Below, in pieces: positions 46,401 to 58,044 of a stretch of 64,000 nucleotides of DNA. Both the position numbers and the translations under genes were made by a program. The DNA lies in the NCBI RefSeq assembly GCF_000208745.1, contig NC_030854.1, positions 4,956,695 to 5,020,694 on the forward strand, given 5' to 3'. The stretch is from Theobroma cacao. Taxonomy: Eukaryota; Streptophyta; Magnoliopsida; Malvales; Malvaceae. Numbering within the stretch: position 1 is the first letter of the stretch; each line of letters begins with the position of its first letter. A model generated the notes under the pieces. That model had not been told where the DNA came from, made no database searches, and saw nothing but the letters and a program-made list of their open reading frames with translations.

Positions 46401-46838
46401 TTAGTTGAGTTTATCAGGTCTCTCTTCTCTAAAGTTGAGCTCAGTCCAATCCAACCATTTTAGTATTATTTTATTATTAAAAGAATAAAATATTTTTTAT
46501 ATTAATATTTTAATATCTTTAAATATTTTTAAAATTAAAATTTTGAAAAGTATATAATATCTATTAATAAAATAATAATTTAATCAAATTTGGTTAAACT
46601 CAAACCTAAAACCCTATATTTAAACTCCATTCATAAACATGTCTACTTACGTGTTGGTAATTGAAAAATAACTAAATGTGTTAAAAAACACAATTATATG
46701 CAAAATAATTGAATAAAAGTCACGAACGTGAAAATATTTATTTTCTTAAAATTCTTTTCTAAATATGATTATCAATCATGAAACTGAAAATTATATCTTT
46801 GTCAAAATACAAGGACAATCGGATTAATAAGATTAGAC
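46401..46838. other. AT-rich spacer
   Basis: No gene or repeat is recognised. Confidence 0.45.
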
Positions 46839-47224
46839 AAGTGATTCGAATTTTTATTTTTTTTTGTTTGAAACACAGCTTGTATTAATCAATAATGCTA
46901 TGTACAACAAGGTGAAGCAAAGCAAAAAACACTTCACCCCATATATAAACTTCCAACAGGTTAATCCAAGTTCTCTTTATACAAGCAAAAACTTACAGCA
47001 AAAAGGCTTCCCTGTATAAAATATAGACCCCAAAATACACATAATTCCCAACTGACACTAAGCAAGACCACACACAAATCGCACAACAATAACTGATCAT
47101 TGAAATGTGCAAACAACCACACAACAAAATCAATATCAAACCTGCATCAGCTATGAGACAACCTGCGAACCAGGACAGAAGCTTCTGAGTTGATCCAAAA
47201 AAATCCTAGACTCTCTGAACACCA

Positions 47225-48679
47225 TTTTTGGCAAGGTCATCAGCATCTCCATTTGCTGAGTGAGGTACATATCGGATCTGCCAGTGATGAATTTTCTGGA
47301 GTAATTTCGTAACTTGTATCACCATTGTCCTTAATCTCTAAGGCACATCAAGGGTGTTTTGAATCCATTTAATAACATTTTGGGAATCACATTCAAGTAA
47401 TAAGGAAAGGGAGGAACTCCATTCTAATGCAGCAAATAGAACAACCATCTCCTTGACGACAAAAAGTTCAGCCTTGTTGGAATCCGATATACTAACCAAC
47501 TTTAAGAAAAGAATGATAGAGCTGCCATTCTCATCCCACCAAATACCTCCCACACCGGATTCATCGGGCTTCCCCTTAGAGGCCCCATCGATGTTAAACT
47601 TGAGCCACCCTGCCTCTAGTTTTGACCACTCCAACTGAAGTTTTGTTTTCCTATTTGCAATAGGATTGCTACCTTCACAAGGAACCGAACCAGATCACCA
47701 ATGCTTATATTAAATCTCGACGATTTTGCATTACTCCACCAGGCTACCCTAGTTTTAACCATCTCAAACATCATCTCAACATCCCATTGTTTACCTTTAA
47801 AAGTAACGTCATTTCTTGAAATCCATATTGTCCAGATGATGGAATACCAAGCTATTCTCCAAATCAAGCCATCGTCAAACAACTGCCCAGATCAAACTAA
47901 GACAAGAAACAAATTAGGGGACCCTTATAGGAGACCCATTCAATGTTCCAAACTTTTCCCCACCATTACCAAAGGATCCTTGTGCACTCACAAGTAAAAA
48001 AGAGGTGGCTAACTATTTCTCTTTCCTTCCGGCATAACAAGCAAGTGGCAAAAGTCTCACTAATTGTACCCCTACGAGCAATTGAGTCTGTAACAGCTAA
48101 CCTTCCTTTTACAAGTTGCCAACACAGAATTTCAACTTTAAAGGGGGTAAGTCTCGACCAAATTTGTCTCCAGTAGCCAACAACAGTAGTATTATTATGA
48201 AGTGCAACTCTACAAAAACATTTGGAGGAGTAGCTCCCGTCAATGCTGCCTTTCCATATAAGCTTGTCTTCAAACTCCCTAGCTAAAGTTTAGAAATCAA
48301 TTAGCCCCATAAACTACCCTTACTGCTCCTCCTCCTAGCCTAAGACATTTCATCTTAGTTTGACATGCCAGTTCCATTCAGTACCTTCGTAAGAACCAAA
48401 GTGAGCAATTTTCCCCTTCTTCTTAACTGCAAGGGCATAGATTCTAGATAAAAAGTGCATAAGGATATGACCTTCAATCCATTCCTCGTCCCAAAAGCTT
48501 GATTTCTTACCATTACCAAGACCAATTCCAAAACCATCCAAAATCATAGTGCTGAAATTGCCATTGCCGCCTAATGGTTTGGTAATGTTATCCCATATAT
48601 AAGAAGTTCTAGAGCCTTGAGAGTGCCTCGGCATAAGTATGTTACCATTGTCTTTAATTTTCTCCACAATCACTTGCAT
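47225..48679 (-). pseudogene. L1 zinc-finger (zf-RVT) and RNase H domains
   Basis: The zf-RVT reading is at about 48140-47945 (EILCWQLVKGRLAVTDSIA, then CLLC...HLFFTCE). RNase H in 47338-47634 has GWLKFNIDGASKGKPDESG, KAELFVVKEMV and LLLECDSQNVIKW. It closes near 47280-47225 with YVPHSANGDADDLAKNG. All four acidic catalytic positions (D, E, D, D) are therefore visible, although the frame is broken between the last two. RNase H removes the RNA strand during target-primed reverse transcription. The N-terminal part (48350-48679) has SRTSYIWDNI and KKSSFWDEEWI, usual upstream of the zinc finger. Confidence 0.85.
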
Positions 48680-48815
48680 TTAAAGGCTCCCCTAGTCATT
48701 ACCAAAGCGTAGGAGCCATTTGATAAGCAATGCTATATTTCTGAGATCAACATCGATGATACCAAGCCTTCCCAAGTCACGGTAATTACACACCGATTTC
48801 CAATTTATATGGTGA

Positions 48816-49345
48816 TGTTAGAAAGGTGATCTTTGTTTGATTAATGAAAAGCTATGAGCTGTGGAAGAAGAAAGAATCAGATGGCGGGCTGCAATGACAA
48901 ATTGAAGTAGTCGTTGGAGTCAAAACGCAACAAGCAGGAGTCGTTTTGTTTTACTGATTTGTTTGTTAATGAAACGGTGCAGGAGTCTATTGTTTCACTT
49001 AGTTTTCTTTTATGTTTTACTATTACGGTGTCGTTTTGTATTTCTTGTAAGGCTTTAAGCCAAATCTGTTTCAGTTTGTTGTTTCGATTGCTTGGCACTA
49101 GTTTTCATGGTGAATGTGAGCTGAGTTCAGGCTTGATTCATTTTGCTTGAAAGCCGTTGCTACATTTTAGGATCTAGGCAGTTTTTGAATTCAAAATATC
49201 TCATATAAATACTAAAAATGTACTAAGCAGTGTAAAGTATTCCAAAACAAATTTTCACTACTTTGTTTAGAACTTTTATTCTCCTTTCTCTGCTTCTTTT
49301 TCTTCATTATTCTCTAGAATTCATGAACACTTACAAAGTTTAACA
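48816..49345 (+). repeat. 5' LTR of Copia in the L1
   Basis: It contains a TATAAATA box (about 49204) and two copies of a GTCGTTTTG phrase. It is the partner of 53353-53879. Confidence 0.93.
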
Positions 49346-49359
49346 TGGTATCAAAGCTC
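49346..49359 (+). other. Primer-binding site of Copia in the L1
   Basis: TGGTATCAAAGCTC follows the LTR directly and matches the initiator tRNA-Met primer type. Confidence 0.88.
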
Positions 49360-49418
49360 TATTCTTAAGGGACCTATGAATTGGCCATCTATCCTTGAGT
49401 GAATCTTCTTCAAATCAA

Positions 49419-52400
49419 ATGGCAACAGCTGGTTTCAGTGTTAACTCACTTCCTATTTTTTTTGGAGTGAATTATCCTTTTGGGGCTGTTAAGATGCGAA
49501 CGTACCTGAAGGCATTTGATCTGTGGGAGTCAATTAAGTTTGGAGAAACTCTTGTGTTGAGGCATGCCAATCTTACTTTGGCACAGATCAAACAACACAA
49601 CAAGTATGTAGCTAAAAGGTACAAAGCCTTAATCTGTTTACAGTCTGCTATTTTTGAATCTATTTTTGCAAAAATCATGAATTATGAGGATCCTAAGCTT
49701 GTTTGGGATAGTTTAAAAGAGGAATACCAAGGTAGTGATCGAACTAGGACAATGCAAGTGTTGAATTTGTCTAGACAATTTGAGCTTATGAAATGAAGGG
49801 GGAAAATAGTATTCAGGATTATACTGACAAATTATTGAGGTTGGTTAATCAATTAAGATAGTTAAGAGAATATGTGAGTGATAAGAGAGTAGTGAATAAG
49901 ATTTTGGTTAGTATTCCAGATAGATTTAAAGCTAAGATCTCTTCTCTGAAAGACTCTAAAGATTTAACTAAAATCTCTGTTAATGAGTTAGTTGGTACTT
50001 TATTTGCTCAAGAGCAAAGGAGAGCTCTCAAGTGTGAAGCTTCTGTTGAAAATGCTTTGGTTGCAAATACCAAAGGCTTAAGGAGCAAGGGTGAGGGTTC
50101 TAAGAAGCAAAAGCACAAAAAAAGAGGTGATGATAAGCAAGGGAAAATGAAGGACAAGTATCCTCCTTGTCTTCATTGTAAAAGGAGCAATCATACACCT
50201 AAGTACTGTTGGTACAAACCTAATGTGAAGTGTAGAGGTTGTAACCAGCTTGGTCATGTAGAGAGGGTCTGCAAAGTGAAGAAGGCTGAAAGAGATAACA
50301 AAGCAGTAGTAGCCGAGGAAGTTACTGAGTCTGAAGAAGTACTGTTTATGACTGAAGTTGAAGTTGATTTAGCTAAAAATGATACCTGGCTAATTGATAG
50401 TGGTAGTTCTAACCACATTACAAGAATGAGAAACTGTTTAGTAAACTTGATAAGAGTTTTAATGCCAGGGTGAAAATTGGCAATGGCATGTTTTTAAAGA
50501 TACTTGGAGTAGGTACTGTTACAGTGAAAAATCCAAAAAGATTGAAGTTTATTTTTGATGTGTCCTTTGTACCAGAAGCACAGCAAAACTTGTTGAGTGT
50601 TGGTCAGTTAATTGATAATAAGTATGTGTTGCTGTTCAAAGATAAAGTTTGCACTATCATTGACAGAACATGTGCTGAAGTTCTGACAGTAGCTATGAAA
50701 AGCAGATGTTATCCATTGAATCTAATGGAAACTGAGCATAGTGCTTTCAATGGTGAAGTGAATATGTCAGAGTTGTGGCACAGGAAGTTTGGACATGTGA
50801 ATTACAATTCACTTGTCAGGATGGCATCAGAAAGTGTGGTAAATGGATTACCTGATGTACAAAGGGCTTTGAAACTGTGTAATGTTTGTCAGTTTGGAAA
50901 ACAATGTAGAAAGCCATATCCTAAGGAGAGGAAGTGGAAAGCTCAGCAGAAATTGAAACTCATTCATACAGATCTTTGTGGTCCTATGAAAAAAGCATCT
51001 TTGAATAGTAGTAAGTATTTTATACTCTTCATTGATGACTTTACAAAATTTTGTTGGGTTTACTTCCTGATGCATAAATCAGATGCTTTGCAGCAATTTG
51101 TTAAGTTCAAAAAGTTAGTTGAAAACTTTGCGGAGCTGCATATGAAAACACTGAGAAGTGACAATGGCTCAAAGTTCACTTCATCAGAGTTTGAGAAGCT
51201 CTTGGAGAATTTGGGAGTTAGGCATCAGTTAACTGTGACTTAAAGTCCTCATTAGAATGGGACAGCAAAAAGAAAAAATAAAACTCTCTTGGAGATGAGT
51301 AGATGCATGTTGTTTCAAATGGATTTACCAAAGAGGTTTTGGGCTGAGGCAGTGAATACTGCTAACTATATTTTAAATGTTACCTGTACTAAAGCTTTAG
51401 CATCAAAAACTCTTTGTGAACAACGGTACAATCATAAGCCAACAGTGTCTCATCTTAGACTTTTTTGTTGTGTTTGCTTTGCAAATGTTGCTGATGAGAA
51501 GATGTCTAAGTTAGATCCTAAGGCTCTGCAAGCAATTCACTTAGGATATAGTGATGTCTCCAAAGGATATAGACTACTGGATGTTAAATCTGAGAGGTTG
51601 TTTATAAGCAAAGAAATGATGTTTGATAAAGGGCAAAAATGGAATTTTGAAAAAAATGTAGCTGAAAGAGTTGATCTAGTTGAATTGTCTAGCAAATCAA
51701 TTGATGATGAAGCTAGTGAGACTGAACACATTGAAGATGAACATTTAGCAGTCAAAGGAACTAGGTCCTTAGCTTATATCTACAGTAGATGTAATGTTAC
51801 TGTGGCAGAACCTACTTGTTTTACTGAAGCAAATGCAAATGCAAATTGGAAGGCTACAATGGACATTGAAATGAGTATGATTTTAAAGAACAACACTTGG
51901 AATTTGGTTGATAGGCCAAAGGATCAGAGTGTTATTGGTGTTAAATGGGTGTTCAGAACTAAGTTGAACCTAGATGGTACAATAAACAAGTACAAAGCAA
52001 GGTTGGTTGTAAAAGGGTTTATACAGACTTATGGCATTGATTTTTTTTTGAAACATTTGCACCTATTGCCAAGCTTGACACAATAAGATTACTTGTGGCA
52101 TTCTCAACTAAACAAGGTTGGAAGATTAGCCATCTTGATGTGAAATTTGCATTCTTGAATGGCATACTGACAAATGACATCTATGTAGAACAGCCAGAAG
52201 GCTTTGTTGTGAAAGGCTCAGAAACTAAAGTATGCAAATTGGTGAAAGCTTTGTATGGTCTTAAACAAGCTCCACGAGCCTGGTATGATAGAATTGACTA
52301 GCATTTCAGAAGTTTGGGGTTTGATAGAAGTCTAACTAAATCAAAATTGTATGTTTAGAAGGTTGATGATTCTGTTAAGCTGATAGTTGCCTTATATGTT

Positions 52401-53366
52401 GATGACTTGTTAATAACAGGTCTAGATGAGAAGTATTTGATGAATTTTAAGGCTCAAATGATGTCTGTTTTTGAAATGACAGATTTGGGATTAATGTCCT
52501 ACTTTCTAGGCATGGAAGTTCAGCAAAATGATGGTAAAATCTGTCTACATCAGGCCAAGTATGCACGAGATTTACTGCAAAAGTTCAATATGAGTGATTG
52601 TAAGTCTGTCCCTACTCCACTTACTATTGGTGCTAAATTCTGTAAGAATGATGGTTATGGTGATGCAAATGGTCTGCTGTATAGAAGTATGATAGGTTCA
52701 TTATTATACTTAGCTGCTACTAGACTAGATATTATGTATGTTACCTGTCTTCTTTCAAGGTTCATGCAATCTCCATCACAGAATCATTTTAAGGCAGTCA
52801 AGAGAGTTATTAGATATGTGAAAGGGACAATTCATTTTGGTCTAAGATACTTGAAAGATGAAAGCTTTAAAGTTGTTGGGCATAGTGACAGTGATTGGGC
52901 TGGATCTGTGGATGATTCAAAGAGCACAAGTGGTTATTGTTTTTCTCTTGGTAGTGCGGTGTTCTCATGGAATTCTAAAAAGTAAGAAATTGTAGCTCAA
53001 TCTTCTGCTGAGGCAGAGTACATAGCCACTGCAGCAGTAGCAAATCAAGCTCAGTGGTTGAGGAAAGTTTTGTCAAATTTGGGAGTGGTTCTGAATAAGA
53101 GAATTCTCTTTAATGTTGATAATCAATCTACCATTACTATTGCAAAGAATCCAGTGCATCATGGCAGGACCAAACACATTCGAGTCAAATTTCATGCTTT
53201 AAGGGATGCTATGAAGAACAATGAAGTTGAATTGAAATACTACTCAACTGAAGATCAACTTGCTGATATTTTTAACAAGGGGCTTAATCGTGAGAGGTTT
53301 GAGTTTTTAAGATCTTGTTTAGGTGTTTACCAAACTAAAGATCAAGGAGGTGTGTTAGAAAGGTGA
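49419..53366 (+). pseudogene. Copia gag-pol polyprotein with few lesions
   Basis: The ATG at 49419 opens gag (GFSVNSLPIFFGVNY). Domains in order: gag with LVWDSLKEEYQG, a zinc knuckle-like [14 protein letters not shown] (about 50231-50272), protease [11 protein letters not shown] (about 50388), GAG-pre-integrase LWHRKFGHVNYNSLV (50774), integrase with LIHTDLCGP and TLRSDNGSKF, reverse transcriptase GVKWVFRTKLNLDGTINKYK with YVDD intact at 52395-52406, and RNase H with HSDSDWAGSVDDSKSTSGY to QLADIFNKGL. Lesions: frameshift near 49794, TAG at about 49860, frameshift near 50430, TAA at 51241 and TAG at 51253, a T-run frameshift near 52045, TAG at about 52299 and 52357, TAA at about 52983. It could not be translated whole. 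Confidence 0.93.
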
Positions 53367-53879
53367 TCTTTATTTGGTTAATGAAAAGCTGTGAGCTGCA
53401 GAAGAAGAAAGAATCAGATGGCAGGCTCCAACGACAAATTGAAGTAGTCGTTGGAGTCAAAACGCAGCAAGCAGGAGTCGTTTTGTTTGACAAATTTGTT
53501 TGTTAATGAAACGGTGCAGGAGTCTGTTGTTTCACTTAGTTTTCTTTTATATTTTACTATTACGGTGTCGTTTTGTACTTCTTGTAAGGCTTTAAGCCAA
53601 GTTTGTTTTAGTTTATTGTTCTGATTGCTTGGCACTAGTTTTCACGGTGAATGTGAGCTGAGTTCAAGCTTGATTCATTTTGCTTGAAAGCCATTGCTAC
53701 ATTTTAAGATCTAGGCAGTTTTTGAATTCAAAATTTCTCATATAAATACTGAAAATGTACTAAGCAGTGTGAAGTATTCTAGAACAAATTTTCACTACTC
53801 TGTTTAAAACTTTTATTCTCCTTTCTCTGCTTCTTCTTCTTTATTATCTGGAATTCATAAATACTTACAAAGTTTAACA
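53353..53879 (+). repeat. 3' LTR of Copia in the L1
   Basis: It begins TGTTAGAAAGG after the purine tract and is followed by the TSD GGTGA. It contains a perfect 10-bp inverted repeat at 53426-53456. Confidence 0.93.
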
Positions 53880-54319
53880 GGTGAAGCCTATGAACAAGGT
53901 TAGGCCCACCCCACAAAAATCTTCACTGTATTTTGTTAATTGAGCTCCATACAGTAGCTAGCATTTGAAAAAGTAACATGTAGAACATCGAAATACTATT
54001 TAGGACAAATTTTAAAAGAGTAACCCGACCCCCCATAAAAAAAGTCTTGGCTTTCCATGGGGCTAGTTTGCTTTCAAATCGTTGTATAATAAGTTGCCAC
54101 ATGCTTATAGAGTTCTATCTAGCACCCAAGGGGAGTCCTAGGCAGGTAGAAGGGAGTTTGCCAGCTTTATAGCTGATTTGATCAGCCCATGCTTCTACAA
54201 TATTTTGGTTAATGCCAACACTATAAAGCTAACTTTTCTAGAAGTTTATTTTTAACCTAGAGATTGTTTAGAAGCACCTTAAAATGCGTTTAATATTGAC
54301 AAGAGAACAAAAGTTAGGG

Positions 54320-55380
54320 TTCGAAAAAATTATCGTATCGTCAGCATATTGGATATGGGAGACTTGTACCCCAAAACGGCCCATCGCAACACCCTTCACC
54401 AGCTTCTATCTGTTGCCTTGTACATCATAGAGCTGATAACCTCAAGTACTAAATTAAAGAGCAAGGGGAAAAAAAGGCAGCCTTGTCGAAGTCCTCTACC
54501 CATCTTAACCTCTTTTGTGATAGAGAGGTTAGCAAGAATAAAGATAGAGGTAGTGGTGATGCATGCCTGTATCCACTGTCTCCATTTTCTACCAAACCCC
54601 ATGATAGTCATAACATAGTCAGGAAAATCCCAAGCAACACTATCAAAAACTTTCTCAAAGTCAACTTTGAAGATAAGCCCTTCCTTCATATTCTTTTTCA
54701 TGATATCCATCATTTCATTTGTGATGAAAACACAGTCCAGAAGTTGTCGACCATGGATAAATGCAAACTAATTAATACCAAACACTTTGTCAATGACAAT
54801 CCTCAATCTTCTGGTTTGAATCTTCGCAATAATTTTATAAAGGCTACCAACAAGGCTAATAGGCTGATAGTCATTAAAGTCAATGGGGTTCTCTTTTTTA
54901 GAGACCAAGGTGATGAAAGAGGCATTAAGTTCTCTCTCAATGATTCCATTTTCAAAAAAGTCGTTGACCAATCTCATAACATCAACCTTTATAACTTCCC
55001 ATTCGCTCTTAATGAAGTGGAATGTGAAACTTTGTGGACCTGAGCCCTTGTCCCCGTCACAATTGTCAATAGCACTCCAAACTTCATCAACAGTTAACCT
55101 TTCCTCAAAGAGCCTAGCCGACTGTGGTTTGAGTTTCATGAGGCCACAATTTAGCTCTCTAAGTTTAGGCACAGGTTTCCGATCATAAAGCCTCTCAAAG
55201 TGTTGAGCAACCTCCTCTTTGATAGCATTAGAATCAACCAACTTTTGACCATGACAAAGAATTTTATTGATTTGATTAATTCTCCCTCTTGTTGAAGCAA
55301 TGTTGGAAAGTAGCGAGTGTTTCGGTCACCATCAAAAAACCATTTTATGCGGGCCTTTTGTTGTCAAGAGCGCTCCTCCA
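54320..55380 (-). pseudogene. L1 reverse transcriptase
   Basis: The minus-strand frame 54768-55241 covers the reverse transcriptase start, with ERLTVDEVWSAIDNCDGDK, SFITLVSKKENPIDFNDYQP and SLYKIIAKIQTRRL. Frame 54396-54713 carries motif A, GLIFKVDFEKVFDSVAW, and motif B, GRGLRQGCLFFPLLFNLVLE, where the common RQGDPLSP is altered. The catalytic YADD is intact at 54337-54348 but in another frame (QYADDTIIFSNP). Upstream to about 55380 lies the linker with a GDRNT motif. It would copy element RNA at the nicked target site, but frame breaks make it inactive. Confidence 0.88.
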
Positions 55381-55631
55381 TTCTATAGACCTTCCATTGG
55401 TCTCCCGTGAGCATATTTAGGTGTTTAAATTTTTTCGCGTCATGTCCCTGCTATTGCATCTCATCAACTAAGCGTTGAATTGCAATTTTCAAGCTACGGA
55501 TTCTATCCCCAACATCACCAATGGTCTCTTGCTGCCACTTTTTAAATGACTGTTTAACACCCCTTAACCAATGCCAAACAATTGCCCTTTTGGAATGACT
55601 AGACACAATATTGATACTGTTCAAAGTGATT

Positions 55632-57840
55632 TTTCTTTTTCAACAAATTCATTGAATGAAGCTGTATTTGTATTTTCAAAGGAAATGATTTTTCGTGCGT
55701 ATGATGAACATGGAAGATGGATTCTTAACCTATTGTAGCATTCAAACCCATTCTACAATCAATTTACAACAAATTGTAAGTTCAACAATCAAATCATGCG
55801 TGGACCATGATCACTATATGCAAGTTTTGGACAGAAAATAAGAATAAGCTGGAGTATAACGACAAGATTAAACTATTTGTTATTTTGGTCAATCAAAAAA
55901 TATATTACAACTATGTATCTATTTTCTATGCAATCAGGAGCTAGAAAGAATAAATTGTTATATTGGCAAAACCGCAAAAGGAACATATGGAATATGTAAA
56001 AATTATATCTGCCTTCCTTTCACACCTTTTTACTTTTTATTAGGAAAATAATAAGAAATGCGCACTCATAAAAACATTTTAGGCATAATGTTTGAAAAAG
56101 TTTTTAATTATTTAATAAATTTTAAATAAATTTTATTCTTCTATTACATTCAATCAAGCCCTATATCTTTATTTTGGATCAAATAAAGTCTTTATAACTA
56201 ATTGTTAACTAATTGTCATTTTTTATCCACATTGCGTTAACATAGAGTGTGCAAAATATCACATGATCACATTATTATACTATATTAGCATATAACGTCA
56301 TCATTCATTATGACATATTAACTTGTCATGTCAAAACCACATAATATAAGAGTCTGATTAAAAGTAATAAAAGAATAAAAATTCATTTAATTTTTTTTAA
56401 ATAATTCGAGAAGCTTTTTAAATATTATGCCAACATTTTATGACGCACACCCTCTCTTTAATTTATAGCATTAGCAGCGAGCTCAAAATAATTTGGCAGT
56501 ATTTTTTTAGTTGAAGAAAAAGTATTAAGGTCTAAATTTAATCAAAATATCACCCAAAATTTACCTGTTATTCATAATTTAATATTTGATCAATCGTATG
56601 ATGTAAAATTTTGAAAGGAATTGAAAGCAAATTTGATTTGTCTTACTTTTGAATTTGGTTGTCATTTGGAATAGGAAATTATGAAATTTAATCGTGTTTT
56701 TGTTGACAAACGTTATCCTCCTAAAAGACAATTCTTGTGGACTACATTCAACCCATTGCTGTTTAGTGGGATCAGTGATGACAAATTGACAAAGAGCGAC
56801 GACCATTTCATTTTTCAATTTTCCACAAGGGCAGTTCGAATCATCATGTATTCATAATCAACTTAGCCACGTCATCCACTTTTACCCCAAGACTTGACAA
56901 GGTCAAAAATACAAAAACTAAGGCCCCTTTGCACCAATTTCTTCTTACTCATAATTTTCACTATTTATATAAATGTTAGTATTTGTTATTACATGTATTG
57001 CATATGAATAGTTGTTTTTTTTCTTTTTAAAATAATAATTATATGTAAATATAAATATTTTTAAAAGATAAAGTGTGAAGTATTAATAACTTTTTTATCG
57101 GAGAAGTTCGTTCGAATAATTGGAATTTTATTCAATATTATTAAAATTAAGAAAAATACTTTTAATGAAAGTCATTCAATACAATTACAATTCTTATTTA
57201 TAAATTGAATAAATTTTACTAACTTTTATAATGAAAGAAATATTTTTAATGAAAATCATCCATGCAATTAGAATTTTTACTTATAAGTTAGATAAATCTT
57301 ATTAATATTTATAATAAAAATGTTTAAAATGACAATTAAAAAATATAATGAATAAATATATTTATTTTGGTGAATCAAAACAAAATTTAATATTCTAACT
57401 TATATGTTATATAAATTATAATTTAACAAAAGTTATAAATAAAACTTGATAAATGTACAAAGGAACATCATAACAATTAAAACTCACTATTCCTTCTTCA
57501 AAATTTCATGTTCGAGTCTTAAGATGAACAAGTTAATGTATATTATGTAGAAAAAATGACCTCTTATTATGTAATTCAAAAACTTTATATATCAAAAAAG
57601 AGAAGTGATCCATTTACACGATTGTTAGCTTTTTTTCATGCTACATATAGCATGCACATAAAATTTTAAATTAATTAAAAATACATAGCTATTTTTTGAA
57701 AATATAAGAATTCAACCATTAAATATATTTTGTAACATAGGGCATGTTAATCGATACGATATAAATATTAGGTTATCTTGAAAATTTAGGTGCATGACAA
57801 ACATTAAGATACTGTTAAATGTTCAACTCCAAGTGGACCC
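55632..57840. other. AT-rich intergenic stretch
   Basis: No gene or element is recognised. A 79-codon minus-strand frame at 56579-56818 has no familiar motif. Confidence 0.45.
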
Positions 57841-58044
57841 ATGGAATGTAAGAACAAGATCAAGCTTTTATTTCTCTCTGATAGGGCCCATAAAGTGGCT
57901 GGCTCTAACTATCTTGAAGCCCAAAACAAGCTGCTTTTGATGCATTTCTCAGCAATGGGTCAGGCTACAAGATTAGGCCTAGGTTTGCATGTCGAGGCAC
58001 TCAAAGTCATGCCTTTTTTTGGCAGTCTGGTAGAAGCAAGATAA
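57841..58044 (+). CDS. Unrecognised 67-codon ORF
   Basis: A clean ATG frame (MECKNKIKLLFLSDRAHKVA... ending SLVEAR) lies in a locally GC-richer patch. It is Leu- and Ala-rich without a signal peptide or membrane segment that I can call. No TATA box was identified near it. It may be a small gene, an exon fragment or chance. Confidence 0.2.
   Translation: MECKNKIKLLFLSDRAHKVAGSNYLEAQNKLLLMHFSAMGQATRLGLGLHVEALKVMPFFGSLVEAR

Larger units (their letters stand above)
48816..53879 (+). mobile_element. Complete but mutated Ty1/Copia retrotransposon inserted in the L1
   Basis: LTRs at 48816-49345 (530 bp) and 53353-53879 (527 bp) start TGTTAGAAAGG and end TTTAACA, with the 5-bp TSD GGTGA (48811-48815 and 53880-53884). 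By eye they differ at about 7% of positions. The primer site TGGTATCAAAGC starts at 49346 and a purine tract (AAGGAGG) precedes the 3' LTR. The whole gag-pol reading is present (49419-53366) and broken by a few stops and frameshifts. It is the best-preserved element in the window. Confidence 0.95.
46847..55623 (-). mobile_element. 5'-truncated L1 LINE interrupted by a Copia element
   Basis: The minus-strand L1 has its 3' end at a poly-T run (46851-46865) and its truncated 5' end near 55623. AAGTGATT at 46839-46846 and 55624-55631 may be the TSD. Reading the minus strand: a linker with WFFDGDRNTRYF-like sequence (about 55350), reverse transcriptase (54320-55240), then the Copia at 48816-53879, then a zinc-finger domain (about 48140-47945), NDVTFKGKQWD (47800) and RNase H (47634-47225). 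Endonuclease and ORF1 are absent. Without the Copia the L1 is about 3.7 kb. Frameshifts separate several domains. Confidence 0.9.

Noticed and set aside
48877..49098. Pair of similar minus-strand 73-codon frames (48877-49098 and 53414-53635)
   Set aside because: They are the same stretch of the two LTRs of the Copia in the L1, read on the opposite strand.
55643..55668. Shared phrase 'acaaattcattgaatgaa' with 43146
   Set aside because: The match is short and does not extend, so I treat it as chance or a trivial repeat.
57505..57530. tRNA-like phrase 'gttcgagtctt'
   Set aside because: It resembles a tRNA T-arm, but no acceptor or anticodon stem can be built around it. No tRNA or rRNA gene was found elsewhere.
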